Shown here one piece after another: positions 27,046 through 37,965 of a stretch of DNA of 60,049 nt. Under the pieces are notes generated by a model. That model was not told the DNA's origin, searched no databases, and saw only the letters and a program-made list of their open reading frames with translations. Within the stretch, counting starts at the first letter, position 1. Each line of letters starts with the position of its first letter. A program made the position numbers and the translations under genes. The stretch spans positions 1-60,049 of the forward strand of contig NZ_LXYI01000040.1 in NCBI RefSeq assembly GCF_001650875.1. The letters run 5' to 3'. The stretch is from Sulfitobacter sp. EhC04. Its GTDB lineage: Bacteria > Pseudomonadota > Alphaproteobacteria > Rhodobacterales > Rhodobacteraceae.

Positions 27046-28284
27046 ATGCCTGTTTTGGTGATGAAATTCGGCGGCACGTCGGTCGCGACCCTTGACCGGA
27101 TCAGACGCGCGGCCAAGCGCGTGGGCGTGGAAGTGGCCAAGGGCTATGATGTGATCGTCATCGTGTCGGCGATGTCGGGCAAGACCAATGAACTGGTCGG
27201 CTGGGTGAACGAGACATCACCGCTCTATGATGCGCGCGAATATGATGCGGTTGTGTCCAGCGGAGAGAATGTCACTGCCGGGCTGATGGCGCTGACCTTG
27301 CAGGAGATGGACGTGCCGGCGCGGTCCTGGCAGGGTTGGCAGGTGCCGGTGCGCACCACCTCGGCGCATTCGGCGGCACGGATCGAGGAGATCCCGCCCG
27401 CGAACATCCGCGCCAAGTTCGAAGAGGGCATGCGGGTGGCGGTTGTGGCCGGCTTTCAGGGTGTCAGCCCGGAGGGTCGGATCACCACGCTGGGCCGGGG
27501 CGGATCGGACACCACCGCCGTCGCCTTTGCCGCCGCCTTCGAGGCGGAGCGCTGTGATATCTATACGGATGTGGACGGTGTCTATACCACTGATCCGCGG
27601 GTGTCGTCCAAGGCGCGCAAGCTGGACCGGATCGCCTTTGAGGAGATGCTGGAGCTGGCCTCGCTTGGGGCCAAGGTGCTGCAGACCCGGTCGGTCGAAC
27701 TGGCGATGCGCTACAAGGTCAAGCTGCGGGTCCTGTCGAGTTTCGAGGAACAATCCGACGAGGCGGGAACGCTCGTTTGCGATGAGGAGGAAATCATGGA
27801 AAGCAATGTGGTCGCAGGGGTCGCGTTTTCGCGCGATGAGGCGAAGATGACGATGGTGTCGGTTGCGGACCGCCCCGGCATCGCCGCGACGATCTTTACC
27901 GCGCTCAGCGATGCGGGGGTCAATGTGGACATGATCGTGCAGAACATCGCGGAAGAGGGGCGCACGGATATGACATGGTCCTGCCCGGTGGACCAGGTCA
28001 AGCGCGCCGAACGTGCCATTGCCGGCGCCAAGGAAAGCGGCGTGATCAATTTTCAGGAATTGATCGCGGACGAGGATGTGGCGAAGGTGTCGGTCGTGGG
28101 CATTGGCATGCGCAGCCACACCGGGGTGGCGGCCAAGATGTTCCAGGTGCTGCGCGACGAGGGCATCAACATCAAGGTCATCACCACCTCCGAGATCAAG
28201 ATCTCGGTCCTGATTGACCGCAAGTACATGGAGCTGGCTGTCCAGGCACTGCATGATGCCTTTGAACTGGACAAGGCGGCCTGA
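27046..28284 (+). CDS. lysC: Aspartate kinase
   Basis: LysC phosphorylates aspartate, the first step toward lysine, threonine and methionine. The 412-residue protein has KFGGTSVA at residues 7-14, the kinase domain with GRGGSDTTAVA and YTDVDGVYTTDPR, and two C-terminal ACT domains from about residue 265 (MTMVSVADRPGIAATIF and VSVVGIGMRSHTGVAA). The latter imply feedback inhibition by lysine and/or threonine. I start at 27046 (MPVLVMKFGG) with GGCGGGGGTGAT upstream. The 170-bp gap before it is unusually structured. Confidence 0.96.
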   Translation: MPVLVMKFGGTSVATLDRIRRAAKRVGVEVAKGYDVIVIVSAMSGKTNELVGWVNETSPLYDAREYDAVVSSGENVTAGLMALTLQEMDVPARSWQGWQVPVRTTSAHSAARIEEIPPANIRAKFEEGMRVAVVAGFQGVSPEGRITTLGRGGSDTTAVAFAAAFEAERCDIYTDVDGVYTTDPRVSSKARKLDRIAFEEMLELASLGAKVLQTRSVELAMRYKVKLRVLSSFEEQSDEAGTLVCDEEEIMESNVVAGVAFSRDEAKMTMVSVADRPGIAATIFTALSDAGVNVDMIVQNIAEEGRTDMTWSCPVDQVKRAERAIAGAKESGVINFQELIADEDVAKVSVVGIGMRSHTGVAAKMFQVLRDEGINIKVITTSEIKISVLIDRKYMELAVQALHDAFELDKAA

Positions 28285-28303
28285 GCCCTGGACGCGTGCA
28301 TCA

Positions 28304-28325
28304 CGGCACCCTGAACAGGGTGCCG
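28304..28325 (+). terminator. Hairpin after lysC
   Basis: CGGCACCCTG (28304-28313) and CAGGGTGCCG (28316-28325) are perfect 10-bp arms with only AA between, starting 20 bp after the lysC stop. A T-run is lacking, so it could be a weak terminator, an RNA end stabiliser or a protein-binding palindrome. Confidence 0.45.
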
Positions 28326-28457
28326 CGAAATTGGGCAGGCATGACCCCTGTGCGTCGGTAGCCGCGCCGCGGATACACGCTGAGGTGGACAGTCAGGCAC
28401 TTTCGGTTTTCTGTGGACTATGCTCTAAGCCGGAACAGCAAAGGGGGGCGCGTCAGC

Positions 28458-30704
28458 ATGGCAGAGCGTTTTGAAACCGAAAGCCGCAAGCTGCTGGGCC
28501 GTCTGCGTGATGCCATGGCATCCGATGATGCGGGCCAGGCGCGTCTGAACAAGATCACCCATCTGATTGCCACATCCATGGGCTGCGAAGTCTGTTCCAT
28601 CTATCTGTTCCGGGACGAAGATACGCTTGAGCTTTGCGCGACAGAGGGGCTCAAGGCGGAAGCGGTACATGAGACACGGATGCGCATGGGGGAGGGGCTT
28701 GTCGGCCGTGTGGCCAAGCGCAAGCAGGTGATCAACACGCCGGATGCACCCCAGGCGCCAGGTTTCCGTTTCATGCCGGAGACGGGCGAGGAAATCTATT
28801 CGAGTTTCCTGGGGGTGCCGATCCAGCGGCTTGGGGAAACCCTGGGCGTTCTGGTGGCGCAGTCCAAGCAGGTGCGGGAATTCTCTGCCGACGAAGTTTA
28901 CGCGCTGGAAGTGGTCGCCATGGTGCTGGCCGAAATGACCGAACTGGGCGCTTTCGTGGGCGAGGGGGCAGCGATGTCCGCGCGCCATTCACAGCCGGTG
29001 CTGTTGCGCGGAACGGTGGGGCAGGAAGGCGTGGCCGAGGGCCATGTCTGGCTGCACGAACCGCGCGTGGTTGTCTCCAATCCCATCGCGGATGACCCGG
29101 TGCTGGAGGAACAGCGCCTGAACGATGCGGTGGACCAGCTGCGCGTCGGCGTGGATCAGATGCTGGCCATGGCGGGGGGCGACAAGGACCAGACCCAGGT
29201 GCTGGAGGCCTACCGCATGTTTGCCAACTCCAAGGGCTGGATGCGGCGGATGTGCGAAGACATCCAGAGCGGGCTGTCCGCCGAAGCGGCGGTCGAAAAG
29301 GAACAATCGCTCGCGCGGTCCCGCATGGGGCAATCCACGGACGCCTATCTGCGTGAGCGGCTCAGCGACCTTGACGACCTGTCGAACCGGCTGCTGCGCA
29401 TCCTGACCGGGCAGGGTAATGACACCGGGGCGGAATTGCCTGCGGACCCGATACTGGTTGCCCGGAACATCGGCCCGGCGGAACTGTTGGAATATGGCCG
29501 CTCGTTGCGCGGGATCGTGCTGGAAAACGGCTCTGTCGGGTCACATGCGGCGATTGTCGCGCGGGCGCTGGCGATCCCGCTGGTGGTCCATGCGGGCCGG
29601 ATCACCAATGATGCGCTGAACGGCGATCACATTATGGTGGATGGCGAGCAGGGCGTTGTGCACCTGCGGCCGGATGAAAGCGTGGCCTCGGCGTTTCGCG
29701 ACAAGATTGCGATGCAGGCGGCGGCGCAGGAAAGATATGCATCCATCCTTGACCTGCCTGCGCAGGCGAAATGCGGGGCCGTGGTGTCGCTGCACATGAA
29801 CGCGGGGCTTATGGCGGATCTGCCCTCGCTCACCTCCTCGGGGGCGGAGGGTGTGGGGCTGTTCCGGACCGAACTTCAGTTTCTGGTGCGCAACCAGATG
29901 CCCAAGCGGATGGAACTTGCCGCGCTTTATTCAAGGGTGTTGGACGCCGCCCATGGCAAGCGGGTGGTGTTTCGCACCCTCGATATCGGGTCGGACAAGG
30001 TGCTGCCCTATATGAAACCCAATGATGAGCCGAACCCGGCGCTGGGCTGGCGCGCGATCCGGGTGGGTCTGGACAAGCCGGGTGTGATGCGGATGCAACT
30101 GCAGGCGCTGATCCGCGCGGCGAACGGGCGGCCCCTGACGGTAATGTTCCCCTTTGTCGCGCAGTTTGAGGAATTCCGTGCCGCGCGTGCCGAGATGGAC
30201 AAGACACTGGCGCGCGAGGAAAGGCTGGGTCATGTGTTGCCCTCCAAGATCGAAGTGGGCGCGATGCTGGAAACACCCAGCCTTGCCTTTGCACCGAAGA
30301 AATTTTTCGAAGAGGTGGAGTTCCTGTCGATTGGCGGCAACGACCTCAAGCAGTTCTTCTTTGCTGCTGACCGCGAGAACGAGCGCGTGCGCCGCCGCTA
30401 TGACACCCTGAACCTGAGCTTTCTGAATTTCCTCGAAGGTATCGTTCAACGGTGTCGGGAGACCGGAACGGATGTTTCGTTTTGCGGCGAGGATGCGGGC
30501 CGGCCCGTCGAGGCGGTCTGTTTCGCGGCCATCGGTCTGCGGTCGCTGTCGATGCGGCCTGCCTCTATCGGGCCGGTCAAGAGCCTGTTGCGGCGGTGCA
30601 ATCTGGATGAGGTGCGTGCAATCATCGAAAAGGCGCGCGACGACGGGGACATGTCGGTGCGCCCGGCGGTCATGGAATACCTGCGCGCCCAGCATTCGGC
30701 GTGA
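28458..30704 (+). CDS. ptsP: Phosphoenolpyruvate--protein phosphotransferase PtsP (EI-Ntr)
   Basis: PtsP is enzyme I of the nitrogen-related PTS, passing phosphate from PEP to NPr and then EIIA-Ntr. The 748-residue protein has an N-terminal GAF domain (about residues 15-165, glutamine/oxoglutarate sensing in the family). The phospho-histidine swivel domain follows with GSHAAIVARALAIPLV, then the PEP-binding barrel with GVGLFRTELQFL, FLSIGGNDLKQFFFA and FCGEDAGRP. I start at 28458 (MAERFETESRK), downstream of a GGGGGG tract. The stop abuts the end of convergent hutC with no gap. Confidence 0.95.
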   Translation: MAERFETESRKLLGRLRDAMASDDAGQARLNKITHLIATSMGCEVCSIYLFRDEDTLELCATEGLKAEAVHETRMRMGEGLVGRVAKRKQVINTPDAPQAPGFRFMPETGEEIYSSFLGVPIQRLGETLGVLVAQSKQVREFSADEVYALEVVAMVLAEMTELGAFVGEGAAMSARHSQPVLLRGTVGQEGVAEGHVWLHEPRVVVSNPIADDPVLEEQRLNDAVDQLRVGVDQMLAMAGGDKDQTQVLEAYRMFANSKGWMRRMCEDIQSGLSAEAAVEKEQSLARSRMGQSTDAYLRERLSDLDDLSNRLLRILTGQGNDTGAELPADPILVARNIGPAELLEYGRSLRGIVLENGSVGSHAAIVARALAIPLVVHAGRITNDALNGDHIMVDGEQGVVHLRPDESVASAFRDKIAMQAAAQERYASILDLPAQAKCGAVVSLHMNAGLMADLPSLTSSGAEGVGLFRTELQFLVRNQMPKRMELAALYSRVLDAAHGKRVVFRTLDIGSDKVLPYMKPNDEPNPALGWRAIRVGLDKPGVMRMQLQALIRAANGRPLTVMFPFVAQFEEFRAARAEMDKTLAREERLGHVLPSKIEVGAMLETPSLAFAPKKFFEEVEFLSIGGNDLKQFFFAADRENERVRRRYDTLNLSFLNFLEGIVQRCRETGTDVSFCGEDAGRPVEAVCFAAIGLRSLSMRPASIGPVKSLLRRCNLDEVRAIIEKARDDGDMSVRPAVMEYLRAQHSA

Positions 30705-31349
30705 TCAGATCTGCAACCTGACAACGTGACCGGGCGCATGGGCAAGCCTGACGCGCGTGATCCGACCCGCCTCGCTGAAGGTCTCGCGGTAGAGGATCAG
30801 CAGCGGTGTGCCTTCGGGACAGTCCAGGTGTCGGGCGTCGGAAGCCGTCGCGCCCTCTGACATGTAAGACATGTTGCCGTGGTCGAAAGGGGCGTTCTGG
30901 ACCAGCCATTCGTTTGCGGACAGGGTGGTAAAGTCAGCACTTGCCGCCGCAGGCATATGGGTCAGATCAATTTCGCGGTCTTCTAGACCGTAGGCGGTGC
31001 CATCGGCCTGGTGCAGGGTCTGCAAACTGAGCAGGTCGCCTGTGACTTTCCGGCTCAGCAGCCTGTGGCCATAGGTTTTCCCCAGCGCTTCGACTTCCTT
31101 GCGCAGGACCGCGACGGACATCTGCGCGCGCCTCAGCGGTGACAGCGCGACTCTGGTCCCGGCGCGCCTGCGACGCTCCAGCCAGCCGTCATCGGCCAGC
31201 GCCTGAAGTGCGCGGTTGACGGTGGCGCGGGCGCAGCCAAATTCACGGGCCAGCGCGACCTCTCCGGGGATCAGCCCGCCGGGCGGCCAGTCGCGGTTCT
31301 GGATGCGGCGCAGGACCTCGGCCTGTACAGTTTGCCATCCGGTGCTCAC
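30705..31349 (-). CDS. hutC: GntR/HutC family histidine utilisation repressor
   Basis: HutC represses hut genes until urocanate binds. The 214-residue protein has an N-terminal winged helix (SGEVALAREF-like region at about residues 28-45, then RATVNRALQALADDGWLERRRRAGT) and a UTRA-type effector domain (about residues 75-210). Its ATG overlaps the hutF stop, so repressor and deiminase are co-translated and autoregulated if the site at 32739-32756 is its operator. Regulation is inferred from context. Confidence 0.9.
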   Translation of the reverse strand: MSTGWQTVQAEVLRRIQNRDWPPGGLIPGEVALAREFGCARATVNRALQALADDGWLERRRRAGTRVALSPLRRAQMSVAVLRKEVEALGKTYGHRLLSRKVTGDLLSLQTLHQADGTAYGLEDREIDLTHMPAAASADFTTLSANEWLVQNAPFDHGNMSYMSEGATASDARHLDCPEGTPLLILYRETFSEAGRITRVRLAHAPGHVVRLQI

Positions 31350-32704
31350 ATCACGTCCTCAAGCCGCCGCAGGGTGGCGCGGTAGGCTGTGGTGATCGCA
31401 TCGCGCGCAACATGTGCGCCGTCCTTGACCACATGACGCCCGGCGGCCCAGACATCGCTGACCGCGGCGTCGGTGCCTGCGAAAATCCATGTGTCCAGCA
31501 GTTGATCGCCCTTGCGCCCGATGAAATCCGTGGCATCGCCGCCAAGGGCCACCAGATCGGCCCAATGCCCCGGCGCTATCTGGCCTGCATCTCGCCCGGC
31601 GGCCTGCGCCCCGCCGGCACAGGCCATGTCATAAAGCACGCGTCCGGTGGAATGATCCGGCGTGGCCAGAACCGCGCGGTTCTGCGTCACAAGGCGTTGC
31701 GAATACTCCAGCGTCCGCAACTCCTCTTTCAATGAAATCAGGATGTTGCTGTCCGAACCAATTCCCCAGGTGCCGCCTGCATCCGCCCATTCAACCGCGT
31801 TGAAGATACCGTCCCCCAGCGAACTTTCAGTAAGGGGGCACAGCCCGGCGACAGCGCCCGACTGCGCCAGCCCGCGAGTCTCGGCCCTGGTCATCTGGGT
31901 GCAATGGATCAGACACCAACGCGGCCCGAGGTCGAGGTGATCGAGCGCCCAGGTCACCGGGCGCGCGCCATAGGCGGCCTTGATCTCCTCCACCTCGGCC
32001 TGTTGTTCGGCCAGATGCATGTGCAGCGGCCCCCTGAACTGCTGGAGGTGGCGCAACGCATCGGGTGTGACGGCGCGCAAGGAATGCGGTGCCACGCCCA
32101 ACCGCGCATCCTCGGCAAGGCCCGCCACCGCCTGTTCCGCACCACCCATGATCTGCATGTAGCCGTCCATATCGTTGCCGAACCGCACCTGACCGGGGGC
32201 CAGCGCCCGGCCATCGACGCCGCCCTGCATGTACATCACCGGCAGCAACGTCAGGCCGATTCCGGTCTGATCGGCGGCGGCGCAGATGCGTTGGGCCATC
32301 TCGGCGGGTGCGTCATAGGGGCGGCCACCGGGCCGGTGGTGCAGGTAGTGAAATTCAGCCATGGCGGCAAAACCGGCCTCCAGCATCTCCATTTGCACCT
32401 GCGCCGTGATCGCCTGCACGTCGTCCGGGGTCAGCTTGTCAAGGAACCGGAACATCAACTGCCGCCAGGTCCAGAAACTGTCCGTCTTGTCCGCGCCGCG
32501 CTGTTCGGTCAGCCCGGCCATGGCCCGTTGGAACGCGTGACTGTGCAGGTTTGTCGGGGCGGGCAACAGGATGTCGACGCTTGTGTCGGCGTCTTGCAGC
32601 CCCCCGGTGACAAGGTCGGTGATGCGCCCCTCATCAAGGTAGACGGTTACATCGCTGGCCCAGCCTTCGGGCAAAAGCGCCGTTTTCGCGAGTATGCTCT
32701 TCAT
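31346..32704 (-). CDS. hutF: Formimidoylglutamate deiminase
   Basis: HutF deaminates N-formimidoyl-L-glutamate to N-formylglutamate, the branch of histidine catabolism that goes through formate. The 452-residue amidohydrolase has HSHAFQRAM as the metal-site start and later LHMHLAEQQ and IHCTQMT plus GSDSNILISLKEE. I start at 32704 (MKSILAKTALLPEGW) with AGAGGGCAGACC upstream; the longer frame crosses the hut intergenic region. It is divergent from hutI. Confidence 0.94.
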   Translation of the reverse strand: MKSILAKTALLPEGWASDVTVYLDEGRITDLVTGGLQDADTSVDILLPAPTNLHSHAFQRAMAGLTEQRGADKTDSFWTWRQLMFRFLDKLTPDDVQAITAQVQMEMLEAGFAAMAEFHYLHHRPGGRPYDAPAEMAQRICAAADQTGIGLTLLPVMYMQGGVDGRALAPGQVRFGNDMDGYMQIMGGAEQAVAGLAEDARLGVAPHSLRAVTPDALRHLQQFRGPLHMHLAEQQAEVEEIKAAYGARPVTWALDHLDLGPRWCLIHCTQMTRAETRGLAQSGAVAGLCPLTESSLGDGIFNAVEWADAGGTWGIGSDSNILISLKEELRTLEYSQRLVTQNRAVLATPDHSTGRVLYDMACAGGAQAAGRDAGQIAPGHWADLVALGGDATDFIGRKGDQLLDTWIFAGTDAAVSDVWAAGRHVVKDGAHVARDAITTAYRATLRRLEDVM

Positions 32705-32738
32705 GGTCTGCCCTCTTGACGACTCGGGGTGGGGTGTG

Positions 32739-32756
32739 AATATGTCTATACATATT
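32739..32756. promoter_or_regulatory. Candidate HutC operator
   Basis: AATATGTCTATACATATT is an 18-bp near-perfect palindrome in the 78-bp gap between divergent hutF and hutI. It resembles the TGTATA-TACA type site reported for HutC. A TTGACG at 32716-32721 could be the -35 of hutI, which would place the palindrome over the -10. One site would control both transcripts. Confidence 0.65.
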
Positions 32757-32782
32757 GAGCAACAATTCCGTGAGGTCAACCC

Positions 32783-33973
32783 ATGCAGCAGGTGCTCTGC
32801 AACGCGAGAATCGCCACGATGACCGGGGCAGGCTATGGGCTGTTGGAGAATGGCGCTATGGTGCTGGAGGCTGGCCGGATCGCTTGGGTCGGGGAGGCCT
32901 TGCCGGCAGAATACGCCGATCTGCCCCGACAGGATCTGCAGGGCAGGCTGGTGACACCCGGTCTGATCGACTGCCACACCCATATCGTACACGGCGGCAA
33001 CCGTGCCGCGGAATTCGAAATGCGGCTGAAGGGGGCCAGCTATGCCGAAGTGGCACAGGCCGGCGGCGGCATCGTCTCCACCATGGCGGCGACGCGCGCG
33101 GCCAGCCAGGATGCGCTGATCGCCGCAGCGCTGCCACGTCTGGACGCATTGATCGCGGAAGGGGCCTGTGTGGTCGAGGTCAAGTCAGGCTATGGGCTGG
33201 ACGTCGAGACAGAGCTGACCATGCTGCGCGCCGCCCGCGCCCTGGGACGGATGCGCCCGGTGCGGATCGTCACCAGCTTTCTCGGGGCCCATGCGGTGCC
33301 AAAGGATTTCGATGCAGGCCCGGATGCCTATATCGACAAGGTCTGTATCCCCGCCCTGCGCGCGGCGCACAGCGAGGGTCTGGTCGATGCCGTTGACGGA
33401 TTCTGCGAGGGAATTGCTTTTGATCCCAGGCAGATCGCCCGCGTCTTTGATGTGGCACGCGAACTGGGCCTGCCGGTGAAACTGCATGCAGAGCAGCTGT
33501 CGCACCTCGGCGGGGCGCAGATGGCCGCCGAATATGGCGCGCTGTCGGCGGATCATCTGGAATATGCGGATGCGGCGGATGCCCAGGCGATGGCGGATGC
33601 AGGCACCGTGGCCGTCCTGTTGCCCGGTGCCTTCTACACCCTGCGCGAGCCGCAGGCCCCGCCAGTCAACGCCTTCCGTGCCGCCGGTACGCGGATGGCA
33701 TTGGCCACCGACTGCAACCCCGGATCCTCGCCGCTGACGTCATTGCTGTTGGCGATGAACATGGGCTGCACGCTGTTTGGCCTCACCCCCGAAGAGGCGC
33801 TGGGCGGGGTGACGGCCCATGCCGCCGCAGCACTTGGCCTGACCGATTGCGGACGTATCGCGCCGGGGCTGCGCGCGGATATCTGCGTCTGGGACGTGAT
33901 GCATCCGGCGGAACTGGCCTATCGCATCGGCTTCAATCCCTTGTATCAACGCTATTTCGGAGGTGTCTCATGA
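32783..33973 (+). CDS. hutI: Imidazolonepropionase
   Basis: HutI opens the imidazolone ring to give formimidoylglutamate. The 396-residue amidohydrolase has [19 protein letters not shown] (metal-binding HTH), then [22 protein letters not shown] and [12 protein letters not shown], all family-typical. GAGGT lies 6 bases upstream of the ATG. It leads hutI-hutH-hutG-hutU, each joined by an ATGA overlap. Confidence 0.96.
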   Translation: MQQVLCNARIATMTGAGYGLLENGAMVLEAGRIAWVGEALPAEYADLPRQDLQGRLVTPGLIDCHTHIVHGGNRAAEFEMRLKGASYAEVAQAGGGIVSTMAATRAASQDALIAAALPRLDALIAEGACVVEVKSGYGLDVETELTMLRAARALGRMRPVRIVTSFLGAHAVPKDFDAGPDAYIDKVCIPALRAAHSEGLVDAVDGFCEGIAFDPRQIARVFDVARELGLPVKLHAEQLSHLGGAQMAAEYGALSADHLEYADAADAQAMADAGTVAVLLPGAFYTLREPQAPPVNAFRAAGTRMALATDCNPGSSPLTSLLLAMNMGCTLFGLTPEEALGGVTAHAAAALGLTDCGRIAPGLRADICVWDVMHPAELAYRIGFNPLYQRYFGGVS

Positions 33974-35475
33974 TCCTGAACCCCGGTCAGGTCAGCCTGA
34001 AAACGCTGGAGCGCATCTGGCGCGGCGATGATCCCGTGACGCTGGATGCAGCCGCGAAACCGCATGTCGCGCGCGCCGCAGCGCTGGTGGCAGAGGCCGC
34101 AGCGCAGGCCGCACCGGTCTATGGAGTCAACACGGGCTTTGGCAAACTGGCCAGTCGCAAGATCGCGCCGGAAGACACAGAAACCCTGCAACGCAACCTG
34201 ATCTTGAGCCATTGCTGCGGTGTCGGTGCGGCGCTGAGCGCACCGCTGACTCGGCTGATGATGGTCCTCAAGCTCAACTCGCTGGGGCGGGGTGCCTCTG
34301 GCGTGCGCTGGGAGATCTGCGCGCTGCTTGAGGGCATGCTGAACGCGGGCGTGATGCCGGTGATCCCCTCGCAGGGTTCTGTCGGTGCCTCCGGCGATCT
34401 GGCCCCGTTGGCGCATATGGCTGCGGTGCTGATCGGCGCGGGGCGCGCGGCCTATGACGGGCAGGAAATGTCCGGGGCCGCAGCGCTTGAACGGGCAGGT
34501 CTGCGCCCCGTGGTGCTGGGACCGAAGGAAGGGCTGGCACTGATCAATGGCACACAGTTTTCGACCGCCTGCGCCTTGGCAGGCCTGTTCGAGGCACAGA
34601 ATGCCGTGCGCAACGCCATGGTCATCGCGGCCCTCAGTACCGATGCGATCATGGGCTCCACCGCGCCGCTGCTTGCCGAAATACACAGCCTGCGCGGCCA
34701 TCCCGGCCAGATCGAAGTCGCCGCGGAAATGCGGGCGCTGATGGAAGGGTCGGAGATCCGCGACAGCCACCGCGAAGGGGACACGCGCGTGCAGGACCCC
34801 TATTGCATCCGCTGCCAGCCACAGGTTCTGGGCGCCGCGCGGGACGTGATCGCACAGGCTGCCCAGACGCTGGAGATCGAAGCAAACGCCGTCACCGACA
34901 ACCCGCTGGTACTGGTGGACGAGGGGCTGATCGTCTCGGGCGGGAACTTTCACGCTGAACCTGTTGGATTCGCAGCGGATATGCTGGCGCTTGCACTGGC
35001 AGAGATCGGCGCGATCGGGCAGCGCCGCGTGGCGCTGATGGTGGACCCGACCCTGAGCCACGATCTGCCGCCGTTTCTGACGCCCAATCCGGGCCTGAAT
35101 TCGGGCTTCATGATCGCCGAGGTGACCACCGCCGCGTTGATGAGCGAGAACAAGCACCTTGCCAACCCCTGCGTGACCGACAGCACGCCGACCTCTGCCA
35201 ATCAGGAAGACCATGTCAGCATGGCCGCGCATGGGGCCTACAGGCTGGCGCGGATGGTGGACAATCTTTATGTGATTCAAGCGGTTGAGGCGATGTGCGC
35301 GGCGCAAGGCATCGAGGCGCGCGCGCCCCTTGCAACAGCGCCCCGGTTGCAAAAGGCCATCGCATGTCTGCGCAAGGCGGTGCCGACACTGGTAGAGGAC
35401 CGCTACCTTGCCCCCGATATCGAAGCGGCGACCGCGCTGGTGCGCAGCGGCGCATTGGTGGAGGCCGCGATATGA
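33970..35475 (+). CDS. hutH: Histidine ammonia-lyase
   Basis: HutH removes ammonia from histidine to give urocanate. The 501-residue protein forms its MIO cofactor from A140-S141-G142 in [14 protein letters not shown], and [11 protein letters not shown] near residue 51 is the conserved catalytic tyrosine region. The ATG at 33970 overlaps the hutI TGA; a longer frame from 33847 lies inside hutI and is rejected. hutG follows with another 4-base overlap. Confidence 0.97.
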   Translation: MILNPGQVSLKTLERIWRGDDPVTLDAAAKPHVARAAALVAEAAAQAAPVYGVNTGFGKLASRKIAPEDTETLQRNLILSHCCGVGAALSAPLTRLMMVLKLNSLGRGASGVRWEICALLEGMLNAGVMPVIPSQGSVGASGDLAPLAHMAAVLIGAGRAAYDGQEMSGAAALERAGLRPVVLGPKEGLALINGTQFSTACALAGLFEAQNAVRNAMVIAALSTDAIMGSTAPLLAEIHSLRGHPGQIEVAAEMRALMEGSEIRDSHREGDTRVQDPYCIRCQPQVLGAARDVIAQAAQTLEIEANAVTDNPLVLVDEGLIVSGGNFHAEPVGFAADMLALALAEIGAIGQRRVALMVDPTLSHDLPPFLTPNPGLNSGFMIAEVTTAALMSENKHLANPCVTDSTPTSANQEDHVSMAAHGAYRLARMVDNLYVIQAVEAMCAAQGIEARAPLATAPRLQKAIACLRKAVPTLVEDRYLAPDIEAATALVRSGALVEAAI

Positions 35476-36266
35476 TCGAAGTGGTTCAGGGCAGCCTGCC
35501 CATCGTATTGGGATTGCCGCATACCGGCACCGAAGTGCCGCCGGAGGTCTGGGAGGGGTTGAACGACACCGGCCGCGCGCTGGCCGATACCGACTGGCAC
35601 ATCGACCGGTTGTACAAGGGCCTTGGGCTGGATGTGAGCACAGTGCGCACGCCGATCCATCGCTATGTGATCGACGTGAACCGCAGCCCCGAAGACAGCT
35701 CCCTTTATCCCGGTTTGAACACCACGGGCCTGTGTCCGCTGACCGATTTTGACGGCAATCCGATCCACCGCGAGGGTGCAGCACCCGACGCGGCAGAGAT
35801 CGCGCGCCGGACCGAGCAGTATCACGCGCCCTATCATGCGGCGTTATCCACAGAACTGGCGCGGGTGAAGGCAAAACACGGCGTTGCTCTCTTGTACGAT
35901 TGCCACTCTATCAGATCTGTTATCCCCTATCTATTCGAAGAAACCTTGCCGGATATGAACATCGGGACAAATTCATCCCAAAGTTGTTCACCGATCATGG
36001 AACGCGCCGTCCATACCCGGTGCCGGGCCGCGCAGGACTATACAACGGCGCTGAACGGACGCTTCAAGGGGGGCTGGACCACCCGCCACTATGGGAATCC
36101 CGGCAAAAACCTGCATGCCCTCCAGATGGAACTGGCGCAATCCACCTATATGGACGAGTGCCCGCCATGGCGGTGGCGCGCCGACAAGGCAGAGCGCATC
36201 AGGCCCGTTCTTTATCGTATTCTCAACGACTTGACAGAGCTTCTTAACGAAAGGCCACAGCGATGA
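35472..36266 (+). CDS. hutG: N-formylglutamate deformylase
   Basis: HutG hydrolyses N-formylglutamate to glutamate and formate, finishing the HutF route. The 264-residue protein has [22 protein letters not shown] and [11 protein letters not shown], the metal- and substrate-binding elements of the FGase family. Start and stop both overlap the neighbouring hut genes by four bases. Having hutF and hutG together shows that histidine is degraded by the five-step path. Confidence 0.94.
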   Translation: MIEVVQGSLPIVLGLPHTGTEVPPEVWEGLNDTGRALADTDWHIDRLYKGLGLDVSTVRTPIHRYVIDVNRSPEDSSLYPGLNTTGLCPLTDFDGNPIHREGAAPDAAEIARRTEQYHAPYHAALSTELARVKAKHGVALLYDCHSIRSVIPYLFEETLPDMNIGTNSSQSCSPIMERAVHTRCRAAQDYTTALNGRFKGGWTTRHYGNPGKNLHALQMELAQSTYMDECPPWRWRADKAERIRPVLYRILNDLTELLNERPQR

Positions 36267-37933
36267 CCGACCCTCGCCACAACATCCGCGACGTCTATCC
36301 CGCCACCGGAACGCAGATCACCGCCAAGAGCTGGCTGACCGAAGCGCCCCTGCGGATGCTGATGAACAATTTGCACCCGGATGTCGCTGAAAATCCACAT
36401 GAATTGGTGGTTTACGGCGGTATCGGACGAGCGGCACGCACATGGGCTGATTTCGACCAGATTGTCGCCTCTCTGACCGCGCTGGAGGCGGATGAAACGC
36501 TTCTGGTGCAATCAGGCAAGCCTGTGGGCGTGTTCAAAACCCATGAAAATGCCCCCAGAGTGTTGATTGCAAACAGTAATCTGGTGCCGCACTGGGCCAA
36601 TTGGGATCACTTCAACGAATTGGATAAACGCGGGTTGGCGATGTACGGCCAGATGACCGCCGGGTCGTGGATTTACATTGGAACACAAGGAATTGTGCAA
36701 GGAACCTACGAGACTTTTGTAGAGGCGGGGCGCCAGCATTACGACGGGAACCTCACTGGCAAATGGATCCTTACTGCTGGCCTGGGCGGCATGGGCGGCG
36801 CGCAGCCCCTTGCCGCCGTGATGGCGGGTGCCTGCTGTCTGGCGGTTGAATGCAACCCCGACAGCATCGCCTTCCGGCTGCGCACCGGCTACCTTGATGA
36901 GCGCGCCGAAACGCTGGATGAGGCCCTGGCGATGATCGCGGACTGGACCGCGAAGGGCGAGGCGAAATCGGTGGGCCTGCTGGGCAATGCGGCAGACGTC
37001 TTTCCCGAACTGGTCAAACGCGGGGTGCGCCCCGATATCGTGACGGACCAGACCAGCGCGCATGATCCGCTGAACGGCTACCTGCCGCAGGGCTGGGGCA
37101 TGGCCGAGTGGCGCGCCAAACGTGAGAGCGACCCCAAGGCAGTAGAAAAGGCCGCGCGCGCATCGATGAAGGTCCATGTCGCCGCGATGGTCGATTTCTG
37201 GAATGCGGGCGTGCCGACACTGGATTACGGCAACAACATCCGGCAGGTGGCGCTGGAGGAAGGGCTGGAAAACGCCTTTGCCTTTCCGGGGTTCGTCCCG
37301 GCCTATATCCGGCCCCTGTTCTGCCGGGGCGTGGGCCCGTTCCGCTGGTGCGCGCTGTCGGGCGACCCCGAGGACATCTACAAGACCGATGCCAAGGTAA
37401 AGGAGCTGATCCCCGACGATCCGCACCTGCACAAGTGGCTCGACATGGCGCGGGAGAGGATCAGCTTTCAGGGTCTGCCCGCGCGCATTTGCTGGGTCGG
37501 CCTGGGCCTGCGCGACAAGCTGGGCCTCGCGTTTAACGAGATGGTCCGTACCGGAGAGTTGAAGGCCCCGATCGTTATCGGGCGCGATCACCTCGATTCC
37601 GGCTCTGTCGCCAGCCCGAACCGGGAGACGGAGGCGATGAAGGATGGCTCCGACGCGGTCAGCGACTGGCCGCTGCTGAATGCGCTGCTGAACACGGCCA
37701 GCGGTGCGACCTGGGTGTCCCTGCACCACGGCGGCGGTGTGGGCATGGGGTTTTCGCAGCATTCCGGCATGGTGATCTGCTGCGACGGCACGGCGGAAGC
37801 CGACAAGCGTATCGCGCGTGTCTTATGGAACGACCCCGCGACCGGGGTGATGCGCCATGCGGACGCAGGATATGAAACAGCGCTCGATTGCGCCCGCGAA
37901 CATGGGCTGAACCTGCCGGGCATTCTGCGCTGA
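36263..37933 (+). CDS. hutU: Urocanate hydratase
   Basis: Urocanase hydrates urocanate to imidazolonepropionate using NAD+ as a tightly bound electrophile. The 556-residue protein has [25 protein letters not shown] at the N-terminus, the NAD-binding [15 protein letters not shown] segment and [19 protein letters not shown], with the expected length. It ends the hut operon. A small hairpin (37949-37965) follows the stop. Confidence 0.97.
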   Translation: MTDPRHNIRDVYPATGTQITAKSWLTEAPLRMLMNNLHPDVAENPHELVVYGGIGRAARTWADFDQIVASLTALEADETLLVQSGKPVGVFKTHENAPRVLIANSNLVPHWANWDHFNELDKRGLAMYGQMTAGSWIYIGTQGIVQGTYETFVEAGRQHYDGNLTGKWILTAGLGGMGGAQPLAAVMAGACCLAVECNPDSIAFRLRTGYLDERAETLDEALAMIADWTAKGEAKSVGLLGNAADVFPELVKRGVRPDIVTDQTSAHDPLNGYLPQGWGMAEWRAKRESDPKAVEKAARASMKVHVAAMVDFWNAGVPTLDYGNNIRQVALEEGLENAFAFPGFVPAYIRPLFCRGVGPFRWCALSGDPEDIYKTDAKVKELIPDDPHLHKWLDMARERISFQGLPARICWVGLGLRDKLGLAFNEMVRTGELKAPIVIGRDHLDSGSVASPNRETEAMKDGSDAVSDWPLLNALLNTASGATWVSLHHGGGVGMGFSQHSGMVICCDGTAEADKRIARVLWNDPATGVMRHADAGYETALDCAREHGLNLPGILR

Positions 37934-37948
37934 CGGCAATGCGGCGTG

Positions 37949-37965
37949 CGTGAGCGAAGCTCACG
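37949..37965 (+). terminator. Hairpin after hutU
   Basis: CGTGAGC (37949-37955) and GCTCACG (37959-37965) pair around a GAA loop 16 bp after the hutU stop. No T-run follows, so this is only a possible terminator of the hut operon. Confidence 0.35.

Noticed and set aside
33952..35874. 640-codon minus-strand frame
   Set aside because: It is antisense to hutH and hutG and carries no recognisable motif.
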